Of a stretch of 64,000 bases of DNA, positions 1 to 11,611 are shown piece by piece. The position numbers and the translations under genes are program-made. Positions within the stretch are counted from its first letter, which is position 1; each line of letters begins with the position of its first letter. The stretch lies in the NCBI GenBank assembly GCA_019925795.1, contig CM034314.1, positions 31,675,774-31,739,773 on the forward strand, written 5' to 3'. Below the pieces are notes generated by a model. That model saw nothing but the letters and a program-made list of their open reading frames with translations, was not told the origin of the DNA and made no database searches. Source of the stretch: Dendrobium chrysotoxum (taxonomy: Eukaryota; Streptophyta; Magnoliopsida; Asparagales; Orchidaceae).

Positions 1-1
1 A

Positions 2-699
2 CTATGCATTACACATGAAGGTACTATTGAAGTCAAGCAATCTAAATTGAATATTTTAATGCATGATTATGAACTGTTACGCATGAAATCTTATGAAACT
101 ATCATAGACATGTATATTGGGTTTACTCAACTTGTAACATCATTACATGCTTTAGGAAAAGAATTTTCAAACTTTGAAAAGGTTAATACAATTCTACATT
201 ATCTACTTGATAATTTTGATACCAAAGTTGTTGCTATTTGTAAATCAAGAAATTTGAATGAATATTCTATTGATAATCTGATTGGCTCACTCATTACATA
301 CGAGCAAAGTTTTGGTCAAAAGTTGTTGGATGTAGGTGAAACTATAGTACTAAAATCGGAAGACATGGATGAAAGTGGCTTAGTAGATGATGAAAGTGAA
401 GAGTTAACATCAATAACAAGCAAATTATAAAGTCTACTAAAGCACAAGCATAAGCATCAACAAAAGTGGAACAAAGGTAAAAATGGTAAGAATGTTAATA
501 TTTCTTCAAACATTATTTGCTTTGGATGTAGGAAATTTGGACATATGAAAAATGAGTTCCCTAATTTAAAAACTCTTCATGCTAAGAAAAAGGATAAAAA
601 TAACCAAATTGCATCAAGGAAAATGATAAAAAGCAAAAAATCTCATAGGTAGACCTAACTTCTGAATCATCAGACCATGAGCAAAATAATGATGAATAA
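2..699 (+). pseudogene. copia-1 gag (UBN2-type) C-terminal half, decayed
   Basis: The frame is open from base 2 to a TAA at 428-430. It aligns residue by residue with the copia-2 gag, sharing motifs such as VKQS, LNIL, YSIDNL and GSL-TYEQ. The same frame continues past the stop to a zinc-knuckle relic at 518-560, where the pattern C-x2-C-x4-H-x4-C has lost its last cysteine (Phe codon TTC). A shifted frame carries an acidic tail ending in TAA at 697-699. Gag would form the nucleocapsid that packages element RNA. The upstream half lies outside the window. Broken and not expected to work. Confidence 0.85.
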
Positions 700-1293
700 A
701 GTTTTATTTGTGTGTTTGTTTGTTTTTGTTATTAATGTGTGTGTGTGTGTTTTTATTCATTATGGATGTCTTTATTTTCTGTGCTTTTCTTTGTGTTTTT
801 AGTTTTGAAAAAAAAAATTATGTTTTTGATCTTTTATTTTATTTTTCTACTTAAATTTTTTATGTAGTTTCTCTGATCAACACAAACATATCACCTTTTT
901 TTTAGTATATGGTTTAGAAAATCAAATTACTTTTCAAATATCTTTTTTTCTAAAAATGGAAAGTTTACCTCATGTTTTCCTAAAATTTTATGTCAGTAGT
1001 GGTTGACTTCTCTAAAATCAGTCAAATAAAGGAAACACATGATTTTATCTCTCCATCTCATTTCTTTAATGAGACTATATCACTTTTGATTCAAAATTTG
1101 CATCAAATTATACATTAGATTTTAAAATCGAACATTTTTCATCTCTCAACATTTTTTCTATCTCATAGGGATCTTCGCAATTTGATGATTCCACTTCATA
1201 ATTTTCTTAATGAAGCTATTTGTTTTTGTTACTAGATCGGGTTTGCTTTAGTTTTTTAAAATGAAGCAAGGAATAATATTTACAATAAGAAAA

Positions 1294-1424
1294 GAGGCAT
1301 AAAATGAGCCCAAAGCTGAAAAGATGCACAATGGCGCCAAAATGAAAAGATGCAGAAAGTGTATAAAAAATTAAAAGATGCGCAAAGTGCACCCAAAACT
1401 AATAAAGAGGCACAAAATGATCCC
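1294..1424 (+). repeat. Mini-hairpin array, copia-1 copy
   Basis: Five degenerate units of about 27 bases begin GAGGCA or GATGC and are separated by stretches like CAAAATGAAAA. Each unit has short self-complementary arms around an A-rich loop. The same array occurs in copia-2 (59092-59255) and, inverted, in copia-3 (26172-26336). Confidence 0.7.
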
Positions 1425-1879
1425 ACAATGAGTTAGCTTACCTTTCTTTTATTTCTTAAATCTTAAGAAAACCCTTATGTTTATTGATACATTCGATACT
1501 TGAGTTTGAATATCATGATTCTTAATTTATCATTTTCCAATAATCTTCTATTAGATATATTTCATGCAAAGAGTTTTGAAAAGAATATTATTTCCTTCTC
1601 TAATTTGTTCTATGATTTAGATGTTTGCTTAAAAAGAGTTTAGCCTTTAAGGAACCTGAGCTTGATTAACAAATTCAAAATCTCTAACCTTTCTGGGTTA
1701 TGCGTTGTTAATACATGCCTTAATAAAATCAAGAGGTAACTTTCTCATTCCAAGAAAATTTGTTGAATTTTCAAACTGATTCTTCTAAAACATCACGTTC
1801 ACCTGATCAGGGTCTGTTTGATCATTAGTCTATTTTTTCTATTTTGTTTTTCTGTGCTACTCTTCTATTTGATAATGTC

Positions 1880-2105
1880 AAAAGGGGAGAACATACTATT
1901 GTATTTGTTTAGGTACTATTATATTTATTTAGTTTATCTTTTTATTTTTTTTTTGTTAAAAAATAAATAAAATTTTAAAAGAAAGAAAATTATTTTAGTT
2001 TCCCCTATTTTTAAATAAATACCTTAGTAAGGGGGAGATTAGGAGAAAATACTTTTAGTTTGCAAATTCACCAGTAATGTTTGCCATCATCAAAAAGGGG
2101 GAGAT
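1880..2105 (+). promoter_or_regulatory. Three polypurine tracts (multi-PPT) before the copia-1 3' LTR
   Basis: Purine runs of the form A(n)GGGG(G)AGA occur at 1880-1890, 2029-2038 and 2092-2104. The last abuts the LTR start and is the likely plus-strand primer. Repeated tracts at similar spacing are present in copia-3 (inverted) and copia-2. From memory, multiple PPTs are described for Sirevirus elements. Confidence 0.7.
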
Positions 2106-3682
2106 TGTTGCAGCTCTAGCACCCGACAAACATTATTGCTCACATCTTTATGTTTCCTAGTATTTTTATTCTGTATTTATTTATGTGTATACTAACATTT
2201 TAGGAACATCATACACCATTTAATAAAGATTTAAGACTCAAGATTGGGTAGCATAAGTCATACTGTAAAAAGTTTATAATATTCATTGATGTATTCTTTA
2301 TTTCTTGAGTCAATTCCAGTAAGAGTGTATGATATCTTGGTAACCATGCACACATACACTCAGGGGGAGTGAGATTGAGTCAAAACTAGAAGTTCAAATT
2401 TTGAACTAATCTTACTAGACAATTTATATCATTCAAGACAATAAGTTACAATCATGAAAAATTTCCCTCCAATAATATTTTAGGCAAGATTTTAAGATTA
2501 AAATTTATTATAATCATCTAGGCTGATATACATCATACTGGATAATCTATGACAATCATGCCTAAATTGATCTTGTGATTAGGGGACTAATTATGGTTAA
2601 TTTATTCAATTGGATCATCCAGGACAATCAGAGATTATCCTATCGGATGATCGAGAGGATGTATGGGATGACCCCCAAATCATACAAGAAGAAATAACAT
2701 AATTATTCATCTAATTATCTAGGACGATCCCCAATATCATACTGGATGATCAGTAAAAATTTTAACTTATCATCCTAGACTATCCAGAGATCATCCAGGA
2801 CTATCAGGGAAAATTTTGCACATCCTCTTGGACGATCTTGTGATGATACTGGACAATCTTTGCCGCTACAATTGAGTTTATAAGGTTTTTCAAATTCTAC
2901 AAATCATCATGGATGATCCTGTAATCATCCTGGATTATTATTGCCGCCAGAATTGAATATCTTGGGTTTTTCAAAGCCCTCAATTTAAGCTTTCACCAAA
3001 GATAATGTAAGTGTCTTTGGCCTATATTGAGTCATTTTTCTTCTGAAAAAAATTTGAAGAGAGAGCCTTAAAAGGGAGAGAGGAAAGCGAGGAGTTTGAG
3101 AGAGAGAAAATTCTTGGAGGGGGTTTCAAGGGAGTGTGGAGGAGGTTTCACATGGTTGCTCCTACAAGCTTACACCTTAGTGCCATCGGATTCAAGGTTT
3201 ATCTTGAGGGAAATTTTTGGAAGAAGAAGATCGCTTTGGTGATAAAGGACCCGACTCTTCTGCCACATCAGGGAAGGTGAAAGTGATTCTAGGATCTCTG
3301 TCTCACCAGAAGGGTGAAAAGGATTCTAGTTCCTTTACCTTACTGGGTCAGTGTAAAGATTTTGTAAGGGCTTCTCTGCCTTGCTGTGGGGGCGAAAGAA
3401 GAGACACTACAGGTTTAGGTCAATACTCGTAGGGTTTGACCGAACCATTATAAAATCTGGTGTATTTTTTTCATTATTTTTTTGCACTTTATTTTTATTA
3501 TGATTAACTACACGGGTAAAATCTCTGATTAATATTTTTATTATTGATTTAATTAATTTCTGCTACAAGATATAAAAAGATTTTTCTTTTTGTTAAAGAA
3601 TTTTCTAAATATCCAATTCACCCCTCAGTTGGTTAACCTCAGGACTAGTTCCTTAGGGTTTAACCACCCTCACAAACTTTCA
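2106..3682 (+). repeat. copia-1 3' LTR (about 1.58 kb)
   Basis: Starts TGTTGCAG directly after the purine tract and ends ACTTTCA, the position where the copia-2 5' LTR ends just before its primer site. It contains palindromic half-sites (about 2520-2945), a TATA-like TTTATAAG at 2877-2884, an imperfect 80 bp tandem duplication (about 2861 and 2941), a GA-rich leader near 3060-3140, and a final CACCCCTCAGTTGGTTAACC block shared with the other copia LTRs. A 71-codon ORF at 3217-3432 corresponds to leader sequence of the other LTRs and is not a separate gene. Confidence 0.85.
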
Positions 3683-5658
3683 ACATCCCTTGGGTCAAAT
3701 CTGGTTAGGAATTATGCTAGCCAAATATGGTTAAAAACCACTAAGAGCTGAACCATTTCCCAACTAGGGCTTCACCAAACCAGATTAGCACTTGCATTGG
3801 GTAGCCCTAGACCAAATGCATTCGCTCTAATAAGCCCATCGCTTGGGTTAACTTGGGTGAGGACTTAGGCTAGTGCAAAGTGGTCAAAACTACTTTGACT
3901 TCAGATATTTCCCACCATAGACCAAATCTAGCTCAAATTCTACTTAAATTTCATTTCCCTTGACTCAATCAATCTACCACATCAAACTCACCATCTTGCT
4001 TGACGTAGGTTACACCCAAACCAACCCAAACCAAACAAGTTTGGGTCAACCCAAGCAACATTGGAGAATTAAGCTTTCTCATGCCTAATTGAGCTCATAT
4101 CCAAGCTCACGAGACCCTTAGCAAATCAAAATGAGCTTCAGTGTCCCCCCCGCTTCGTGAGTTCTAGCTAAAGTCTTTTTTAGAGACTCCTCCTCGGTTA
4201 TCCCCATCTAGCTAGCAAACATCTAATGATTCACCCGATCAAACCCAAACATCCATGGTTATAGATGAATCTTGAATAGGGTACCCTAATCCATTCGAGC
4301 CACATTCTCCTCCAATGTTTCAAAAAGATCCCCAGAGCTCTTTGAGCATTTTTTCTACTTCCCCATACTCTCCAGCCCACTCCAGTCATCTTATTGAATG
4401 AGCTCTAACAAAATCACTACACCTTCCCCTGAGGTCGAGCTTCCAATGATCGTTAAGCTATGGAGTCTAAGAAAGCTGTTCATAGTCATCATCTCAAGAT
4501 TTCTGATAGAAAAACCATTTATTGGAGCTTTCTCCAAGTTAAAATCCTAATCCCAAGCTCCTAGTTAGGTAGTGGTGGTCATGAATAAAGCAAATAATTA
4601 AACCATCAAAATTTTCACCGTTGGAAAAGTAGTTTGCATTACTGTGATGCTATCTGCAAATTTTGACAGAGTGTCACCAGTGGAATCTCATAGACCATGC
4701 CATAATACACTCATGGCTATGAAGATGTGTGGGAGGTTGAAGATATAATCATAGTCGTTGATTTCAATCAATGGCTCTGATCAAATCCCGTAGCCTTGCG
4801 CCACTTGAAACCATAGCTGTTCGATCAGCCATTGTATTGTCCAGTCAGCCGCTAATGATTGGCTTGCCAATCAGATAGTGCCTGCATGGAAAGTACGTGA
4901 CTAACTAGATAATTCCACATTTTATTCTTTAAAAGTGCATAGAACATAAAAAATTTATATCTCATTATATGCTTAACCAAATTAACTGATCTTAGGCTCA
5001 TTCGAAAGGTTATGAGGAGAACTAAAATAGCCCTATGTTTACAAGCCAAGATTATGCATGAAATTTAGTTAATTCTAGTTTTTATCCTAGTGATATTAGT
5101 GTAATTTCTCTTAGGAATGAACCCACCATGGCTTAAAACTTTAGGAGATCAATTTTGGGCATATCTCTAACATGCCCAAAAGTTCTTCCCTCTATTGGAA
5201 TTGATTAACGACATGCTTGGATTAGATTAAGCTTAAGGGTAATGAATTGACCCTTAAGTTCAATCTAACCTAATTTCCTTGCTAATGGGAATTAGGAATT
5301 GTATTTTTGTGTGTTAATAATTATTAGTGTAAGGGTTAGGCAGCCCACAATTGCACCCTAATCCCTAATCTAGGCAGTTCAAATTAAATCCCAAAAGGTG
5401 ACCTTATGATCACTTTAGTTGGTTTGGTTAACCACCTTAGAGGATTCATCATGCGCCCAAATTTAGTAGGCTTGGACCTTAAGATTAGGAGAAGTCATGG
5501 CCGAGTTTTATTGGAATTGGAAGCCATTTGGTCCATCATATAGGTGACCCAAAATTAAACCCTAAAATTAACCTAGGATTTTTATTTAAATCATAATTAA
5601 TCCAAATTAAATTTAAAAATTATAAGTAATATACTAATTTGACAAGATTTGAACCCCC
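3683..5658 (+). other. Non-coding stretch left of the LINE, at least partly Ogre-like LTR (family B)
   Basis: No convincing gene. The last part (about 5540-5658) joins across the LINE to 11612 onward and then matches the reverse complement of about 20300-20000, so the LINE target was a family-B LTR. The segment at 4320-4400 has a weaker resemblance to the reverse complement of about 22520-22600. The GGTCAA/TTGACC-rich style of 3690-4060 also resembles the far end of the inverted copy near 23260-23860. The boundary with the copia-1 LTR is taken from the copia end and shows no clear target duplication. Confidence 0.4.
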
Positions 5659-5676
5659 AATCTATGAAAATTAAAA
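5659..5676 (+). repeat. LINE 5' target-site duplication
   Basis: AATCTATGAAAATTAAAA recurs at 11594-11611 with one mismatch (A to C), immediately after the LINE poly(A). Confidence 0.85.
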
Positions 5677-5734
5677 AAATCTAAGTTAGAGAGAGAAGTT
5701 AAAGAGAGAAGGTCTAGGATTCTAGAGAGAGATT

Positions 5735-7758
5735 ATGGAATTTCAATTTTTAATTTTGCGAGTTTCAAGAGTTATTCTGATGGCAATGGAGGGTCGCTGG
5801 CCTCCATCGGCTGGTGGTCCTTTTGATGTTCGTCATCCTTTTACAAGAGGGTCAATGTTTTTGGCTCATTCGTTTTCATCATCTCCACCTGCATTTGGAG
5901 ATGGGAAAGCAGGCGTCGTTCAAGATGCAAAATTGGAGATTAAAAGTGGATGCCTTTAATCATCAATGAAGGTGGATTGATGGATTCTAAGAAGATAATT
6001 GAAGATATAGGTAAGGGTAAGAATATTATAGCTGAAGACAAGGTGAAAGTCCATTTCAAGTCTGGTTTGCCTTCAGAATCAAGATGCAATTCACTTTTTA
6101 ATGCGGGTGCTTCTGATTCTTCTGGGTCTATGATTGTAATGAATAAAGTTGGCAATTATAATCCCCTGGTTGGGGTTTCTGAGGGATATGCTTCCAAAGG
6201 TGTAAATGTCGGTGGAATTAACTCAAAGGTGGATCATGTCGCGGGGCTTGGTATGAAGGACATTGTTATTAGAGGTCCTTCCAAACTAAATGGCTCCACA
6301 AAGGTGGAGGACCTACATTTTAATCTGGATAAGGTTCAAAGATGTGATTCAAGAGATTTGGATGAGTGCAATGTTGGTTTTGTTGCAGCACCAAAAGAAC
6401 CATCTAGTATTGTACCAAAGAATGCTTAGAGTATGAAGAATAATATAAGAGTAATTATTTTGGATTATGGGGAATGCTTAACTTATAATGATACAATTGT
6501 CAAGCTTCACTTGCAAAATAAATTAGAAAATTCAAAAAAGCTTCAGAATTTGTTGGTGATCAAAGTCTTTGGTGAGAATGCTCCATTTCACATGATTAGT
6601 TTGGAATTAAGGAGGCAATGATCCCAGTTTGGTAGGTTCCATCTAACAGTGCTTAGTATGGGATGGATTTTATGTTTGTTTTATGAGTCAGAACATTTGG
6701 AATCAGTCTTTTCTAATGGTACATGGTATGTTAATGGACACATCATTGGTATTGATAGATGGTCGCCAACCTTTTCTCCTACCTCTTTAAAGGGTTTAAC
6801 TGCTCTTCTATGGATTAGGATGCCTAATCTCCCCTTACAATGTTGGGATGAAATAAATGTATGTAGGATCACATCAATGGTTGGTACACCGTATTTGGTA
6901 GATGGAAACATGTTTCAATGGGGAAGGAGTGAATTTGAGAGGATTTGTGTTCTTATCAAGTTGTATGGTAAACTGCCACTAGGTGTATGGGTGAAGGGAA
7001 GCTCAGGGAGATTCTTTCAAAGGATTGAATATGAAAGGATCTCTAATTTCTACTTTAACTATGGTAAGATTGGGCACTTTAAGAAGGACTGTGTGAAGAA
7101 TAGTTTCAAGGTCAATCATATTTCTAAATAATCAGACAAGTTGAATAATTTTGAAATTCCTCCCATGGTGGATAATTCCAATGTTGATTATTAGAATGTG
7201 GTTGATGTTGCTGGTGTTATTAAAGGTGGTTATGAACCCTGGGTTCATGTCAACTATGGGAAAAGAAAGAATAAAAATCTTGTATTAAAGAGAATTATGC
7301 CCCATCTAGTGAAGGACGTTGGGAGGAAAGGGACTGGATTAATGAATTCTGTAAGTATGAAAAAAGAATCTGAAGCAGTTAAGGTAGTTGATGATGGAGG
7401 TGATCCAGAGCCAGGTCTAGGAGGGGCAGATGTTTCTGCACCACAGGCTATTCTAATGCCGGATTGTTCATTGCAAATGGCTGATTCTGAAATTAAAGTG
7501 GGTATGGATTCTACTCCTTGCATCCTTCCATATGATGATAATAAATTTAAATTTTTAAATGATGTAGTTGAGGAAGGTAAGATAATTCTATCAATTAATG
7601 ATGATGTGTCGTCTCTTCAGGTTGTTGATGATAATGGAGGAAAGGGTGTTGGTCATACGGAGGGGAGAGTTGAAATTATGAATGGCAACTTGGGCTATAA
7701 GGAAGGTGGTTCTTCTTATGTTAAGAATAAACAACTTAAAGGGTTGGGTCCTATTTAA
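5735..7758 (+). pseudogene. LINE ORF1: DUF4283 / CCHC zinc-knuckle nucleic-acid-binding protein, decayed
   Basis: Most of the frame runs from 5950 to the TAA at 7756-7758 and is interrupted by stops near 6427, 6619, 7129 and 7192. The first 75 codons (from 5735) are in another frame. Codons around 6540-7080 carry the DUF4283-like pattern of plant LINE ORF1 proteins: a VFGENAPF-like start, a W-x-LR-x-P motif preserved as LWIRMPNLP, then RFFQRIEYER before the knuckle. The CCHC knuckle (about 7050-7090) has both leading cysteines as tyrosine (TAC, TAT) while GHFKKDC is kept. The family binds LINE RNA to form the RNP. This copy would not fold a normal knuckle. Confidence 0.8.
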
Positions 7759-7829
7759 TTGGCTCCTAGGAGGAGAAGATCTGATGGGGAACTGAAAGAT
7801 AGAGTGGGGATCTCTTCCCCTCTTTTTTA

Positions 7830-10800
7830 ATGATGTCTTCTTTTGCTTTTTGGAACAGTAGAGGAGCTAGGAAAAAGAAAGCTTCTCTATATCTCAAGGA
7901 CTTTGTTAAGGGTCATGGTGTCTTTTTCTTGGTTTTTTGGAAACCAAATTATCTTCTATTAAGAGGAAGGAAGTCAATTTTTTCATTGCTGCTGACTGGG
8001 ATTACTTTCAAGTTCCCTCAAATGGCTTGTTTGGAGGTATTCTTGTTCTATGGAAGTCTAATATGGCTGCATTTTCTATTTTGGATTCTTCTTCCCAATT
8101 GGTAATTGGAGAGTTAGATATACTTAATAAAGGTATGAAAGGTTGCTTCTGTTTATGCATATAAGGATGTTTATAAAAGGAGGAATCTTTGGGAGAAGTT
8201 GAAAGTTTATTCTACCAAAGACTTGCCTATGGTGGTGGGTAGAGATTTTAACTATTTGATTTCCAAGGAGGACAAGAGGGGAGGGAAGAGATTTATGTTT
8301 TCCTAAGGACCCAAGTAGATGAAGTCTTTTTTATCTAATAATGACTTTCATGATATTGGGTGTATTGACCCCAAATTCACTTGGTGTAATAACAAGGTTG
8401 GTGGTGCTTGTATCCAAGAAAGATTGGATAGATTTTTTTTAAATTCAGCTACAATAAATTCTTCCAATCATATGGTGGTTAGACACATGGCTAGAGTTGC
8501 ATGAGATCATTGCCCGATTTTACTAAATCTTCTCGAGCTTAGTCCAATTGCTAAAAGAAACATTAAATTTGAAGTTATTTGGGCATCTTTCCTAGCTTTA
8601 GCTGCTGTGGTGAGGAAAGCGTGGAGCAAGGAATCGTATGGGAATTTTCCCCACATTCTTAACATCAAGTTGAAGAGAGCATTGAAATCATTATTTTTCT
8701 GGAGTAGAGCTAAGCTTAAAAATTTAAACCAATTGAAAGAATGTCTTATGAAGCTGCAAATTAAAGAACCGGACATTGGGTTTCTCTTGGAAGAGGACTG
8801 CTGGTCTCTCAAGGCTCAGGTGAGTGAGCTGAACTCAACTTTGGCTCAATAGAATACATGTTGGAGACAATGTGCAAAGGTCAAGTGGATGGTTGAGGGT
8901 GATTGCAATACCAAGTTTTTTAAATCATTTGCTAGTGCAAGGTGGAATTCAAATTGAATTTTTAAAATCAAAGATGAAAATGGTATGCTGGTGGAGGATT
9001 AAATCCAAATTGAAGATGTGTTATTTCAAGGAAAATGGAAGTGTACCAGAAGGTTGGCCTTCTCCGTTCAGCTATCTGGATGAAGATGATAAAAGGTTAT
9101 TAAACAGGGAGTTTACCATGGAGGAAGTGGAGCTGGTAGTGAAGCAAGCCAGAGATAATATTGCTCTAGGCAATGGTGGAATTTTCAATTCCTTTATTAA
9201 AGATTATTGGGATATTATTAAAGTAGATTTCTGGATTGCTATCAATCATTTTCTTTATTCTGGAGAGATGAGTGATGGTTGGAAAGAGACTTTAATTGTT
9301 CTTATCCCTAAGCCGAGCAATCCTTTGACTCCCTCCAATTATAGACCTATTAGCATTTGCAATACTATTTAATAGGTGTCGGCCAAGGTTCTTCTGAATA
9401 AATTGTTATCCATTTTTCCTAAACTATTTTATGAGGAGAAAGTGGCATTTTTGAAGGGAAGGTCACTATCGGAACATGTGTTGGTAGCTCAGGAAGTGTT
9501 CCACAAGTTTAGGTATTCTAAATCTTCTAAAGGATTAGTCTCTTTCAAAATCAATATGGAGCAAGCTTATGATTCTATGTGTTGGCCTACACTGAAGAAA
9601 GTGTTGGACTATTTTGGGTTTCCAACCAAATTTTCCAATCTAATTATGGAATGCATATAAGAACCAAGGTTCTCTTTGATGATTAATGGTAACTATTCAA
9701 ATTGGATAAATGCTAGGAGTGGTTTCCTCCAAGGTTATCCCTTGTCGCCTCTACTATTTGTCCTTTGCTCTCAACTTTTATCAAATGCTTTTATTCAAAA
9801 AGGTGAATCTATTGGAGTTTGTATTAGTCTAAATGGGCCAAGGATTTCACATTTTCTTAATGGAGATGATGTTATTATCTTTTCTGAAGCAACTACATAA
9901 GTTGTTAAGGAGATTAAAGGGATTTTCAAGGACTTTTGTGGTTGCACTAGACAACGAATAAATGCTAACAAATCTGCTATTTTTTTAGGTAGATTTACAA
10001 AGAAAAGGAAAAAAGAAATCAATTTCTCATATTGTAGGTTTTAAACAAGTTAAGGAATTTTATTATCATGGAGTTAAAATTGCTTTGAGGAGGCTAGTAG
10101 GGGCTGATTTTCAGTTCATTATTGATAAAGCCTTGAGGATGCTAAATGTTTGGGGTAGTAAGTTCATCTCTTTAGCAGGGAAGTTTACTCTTATTGAATC
10201 TGTTATTCTTTCTTATCCTACATTTCATTATAGGCACTCTCTTGTACTGAAAGGTGTGTTTTATGAGCTTGATAAAATGTGTAGAAGCTTCATTTGGAAT
10301 AAGATTTATGTAAGATTGGGGCTTCACTATGTCAGCTGGAATGTATTGTGCAAGCCATTGAAGTGGGGAGGGCGTCGATTACACTCCTGTTCATCTAAAG
10401 TTGCATCATTAAGGGCCAAACTAGCTTGGAAATTTGTATAGATAAAGTCATTGTTGCGCAGGATTCTTGCTCCGAAGTATGGCTCTCTGTTGGAGGTTGG
10501 ATAAACAAAGAAGGGGGTGCTCATCTTCATGGAAAATTATTTCTGATGGTGGAAGAATGCTCAGCCAATTGTTAGGTGGGTCATTGCGGATCGTGGTTCT
10601 ACTAATGTTTATGAGGATACTTGGATAATGGATAAATGCATTAATATATGGCCTATGTTTGTGGTGTCTCCATGAAGTAATGATGTTACCGTGGATAAGT
10701 TTATTATAGGCGAATGTCGGAAACTATGTAAGTTCTTTGGAAAGTATCTTATGGATATGATCTTTCAAACACATATTAGCCGGAATTGAGTGTAGACAAG

Positions 10801-11539
10801 ATGGAACTTATTTTTCAAAATTATGGCAAATCTATTTTTGTATTGGCATTTGAAGCTTCAGATCATGAACTGTATGATTTCCAGTTTTGGAAATGGATCT
10901 AAAAGGCTAAGCTTATTCCCCGTGTGGAGGTTTTCTGGTGGAGAATTTTTAACAATGCTATACCTACATGTCTATTCTTGTCGTATAAGAGATTGAAAGA
11001 GAACAACGCTTGTCCTAGGAGCTGTAATGCAATTGAAGATATTGATCATGTTGTAATCAATTGTGAGAAGCTAAAAGAAGTTTTTCAACACTTAAATAGA
11101 TGGGGCTTTGGGATCCCATCATAGAGCTGGAATTGGAGGTGTATTCTGTGATAATAAAGGTAGATTTCTTCTGGCATTTCAACATGCTTGTGTTTATTGG
11201 GATGTTTCTCGTTTGGAGCTATTAGCTATTCAATCTCTGAAGGATGTCATTAAAGATTGGATGTTCAATTACAAGGGAATTATCATCGAAGGTGATAATT
11301 CCAACATTATCAAATTTCTCCAAGACGCAATAAGTAAAAATGGGCAGGAGTTAGAAGATCTTGCTTTTATCAAGGATTTCAACCATGTGTTTTATAATTG
11401 TATAGATATGAATTGCAATAAGTTAACAGATTTTTGTGCTAACTATGCTATCTTTAGTAATTTTATTTGGGAAGATTTTAGTATGAAAAAGGTTTCATCT
11501 TCTTTTTATAATTTGTTAAAGAAGGAATCTGTTTTGTAG
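7830..11539 (+). pseudogene. LINE ORF2: endonuclease, reverse transcriptase, zf-RVT and RNase H, decayed
   Basis: Fragments in changing frames give the expected domain order. An APE-type endonuclease lies at about 7840-8510 (FAFWNSRGARK start, METKLS, FTWCNN). RT lies at about 9050-10020, with LIPKP...YRPIS, an AYDS motif, GFLQGYPLSPLLF, and the catalytic block read as NGDD where plant LINEs usually have FADD. A zf-RVT region (10924-11124) follows with C and H residues around DIDHVVINCE. RNase H occupies about 11096-11539 and keeps candidate acidic residues in IDGAL, RLELLA and EGDNSN. The zf-RVT runs almost directly into RNase H, so the usual linker looks shortened. The protein would perform target-primed reverse transcription, but stops at 9370, 9658, 9898, 10439 and elsewhere make it inactive. 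Confidence 0.85.
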
Positions 11540-11593
11540 TTTAAAATTTTCTTTTTTTAGTTATCAATGTAGTTATTGGCTTCTTCAAAAAAA

Positions 11594-11611
11594 AATCTAT
11601 GAAACTTAAAA
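11594..11611 (+). repeat. LINE 3' target-site duplication
   Basis: Second copy of the 5659-5676 duplication, directly after the A-run at about 11587-11593. Confidence 0.85.

Larger units (their letters stand above)
700..2105 (+). other. copia-1 tail between gag and 3' LTR, no gene
   Basis: AT-rich non-coding sequence with a short TG microsatellite near 736-751. Segments around 1000-1100 match the copia-2 tail near 58710-58800, which shows this is the region normally found after pol. It holds the small-hairpin array and three purine tracts annotated separately. I see no ORF. Confidence 0.75.
1..3682 (+). mobile_element. copia-1: 3' part of a Sirevirus-like Ty1/copia element lacking pol
   Basis: The left end is cut by the window. 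What remains is the C-terminal half of gag, about 1.4 kb of AT-rich tail and a complete 3' LTR. The tail resembles the region between pol and the 3' LTR of copia-2 (58420 onward) and of copia-3 on the minus strand. No protease, integrase, RT or RNase H lies between the gag stop near 699 and this tail, so about 4 kb of pol is missing: an internal deletion derivative or a non-autonomous lineage. Three purine tracts precede the LTR. By its LTR start it is closer to copia-3 than to copia-2. Confidence 0.85.
5677..11593 (+). mobile_element. L1-type plant LINE with RNase H, near full length
   Basis: A 5.9 kb non-LTR retrotransposon flanked by near-identical 17-18 bp target duplications. It begins with a GA-rich 5' end, then ORF1 (DUF4283-like domain and zinc knuckle) and ORF2 (endonuclease, RT, zf-RVT, RNase H), and ends in a short poly(A). 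Both ORFs carry several stops and frameshifts. It inserted into the family-B LTR, so it is younger than that LTR. Confidence 0.9.

Noticed and set aside
3683..3695. Target duplication shared by copia-1 and copia-3 outer ends
   Set aside because: The bases after the two LTR ends (ACATCCC and, inverted, GACCTAC) do not match, so a common insertion or clean inverted duplication is not shown.
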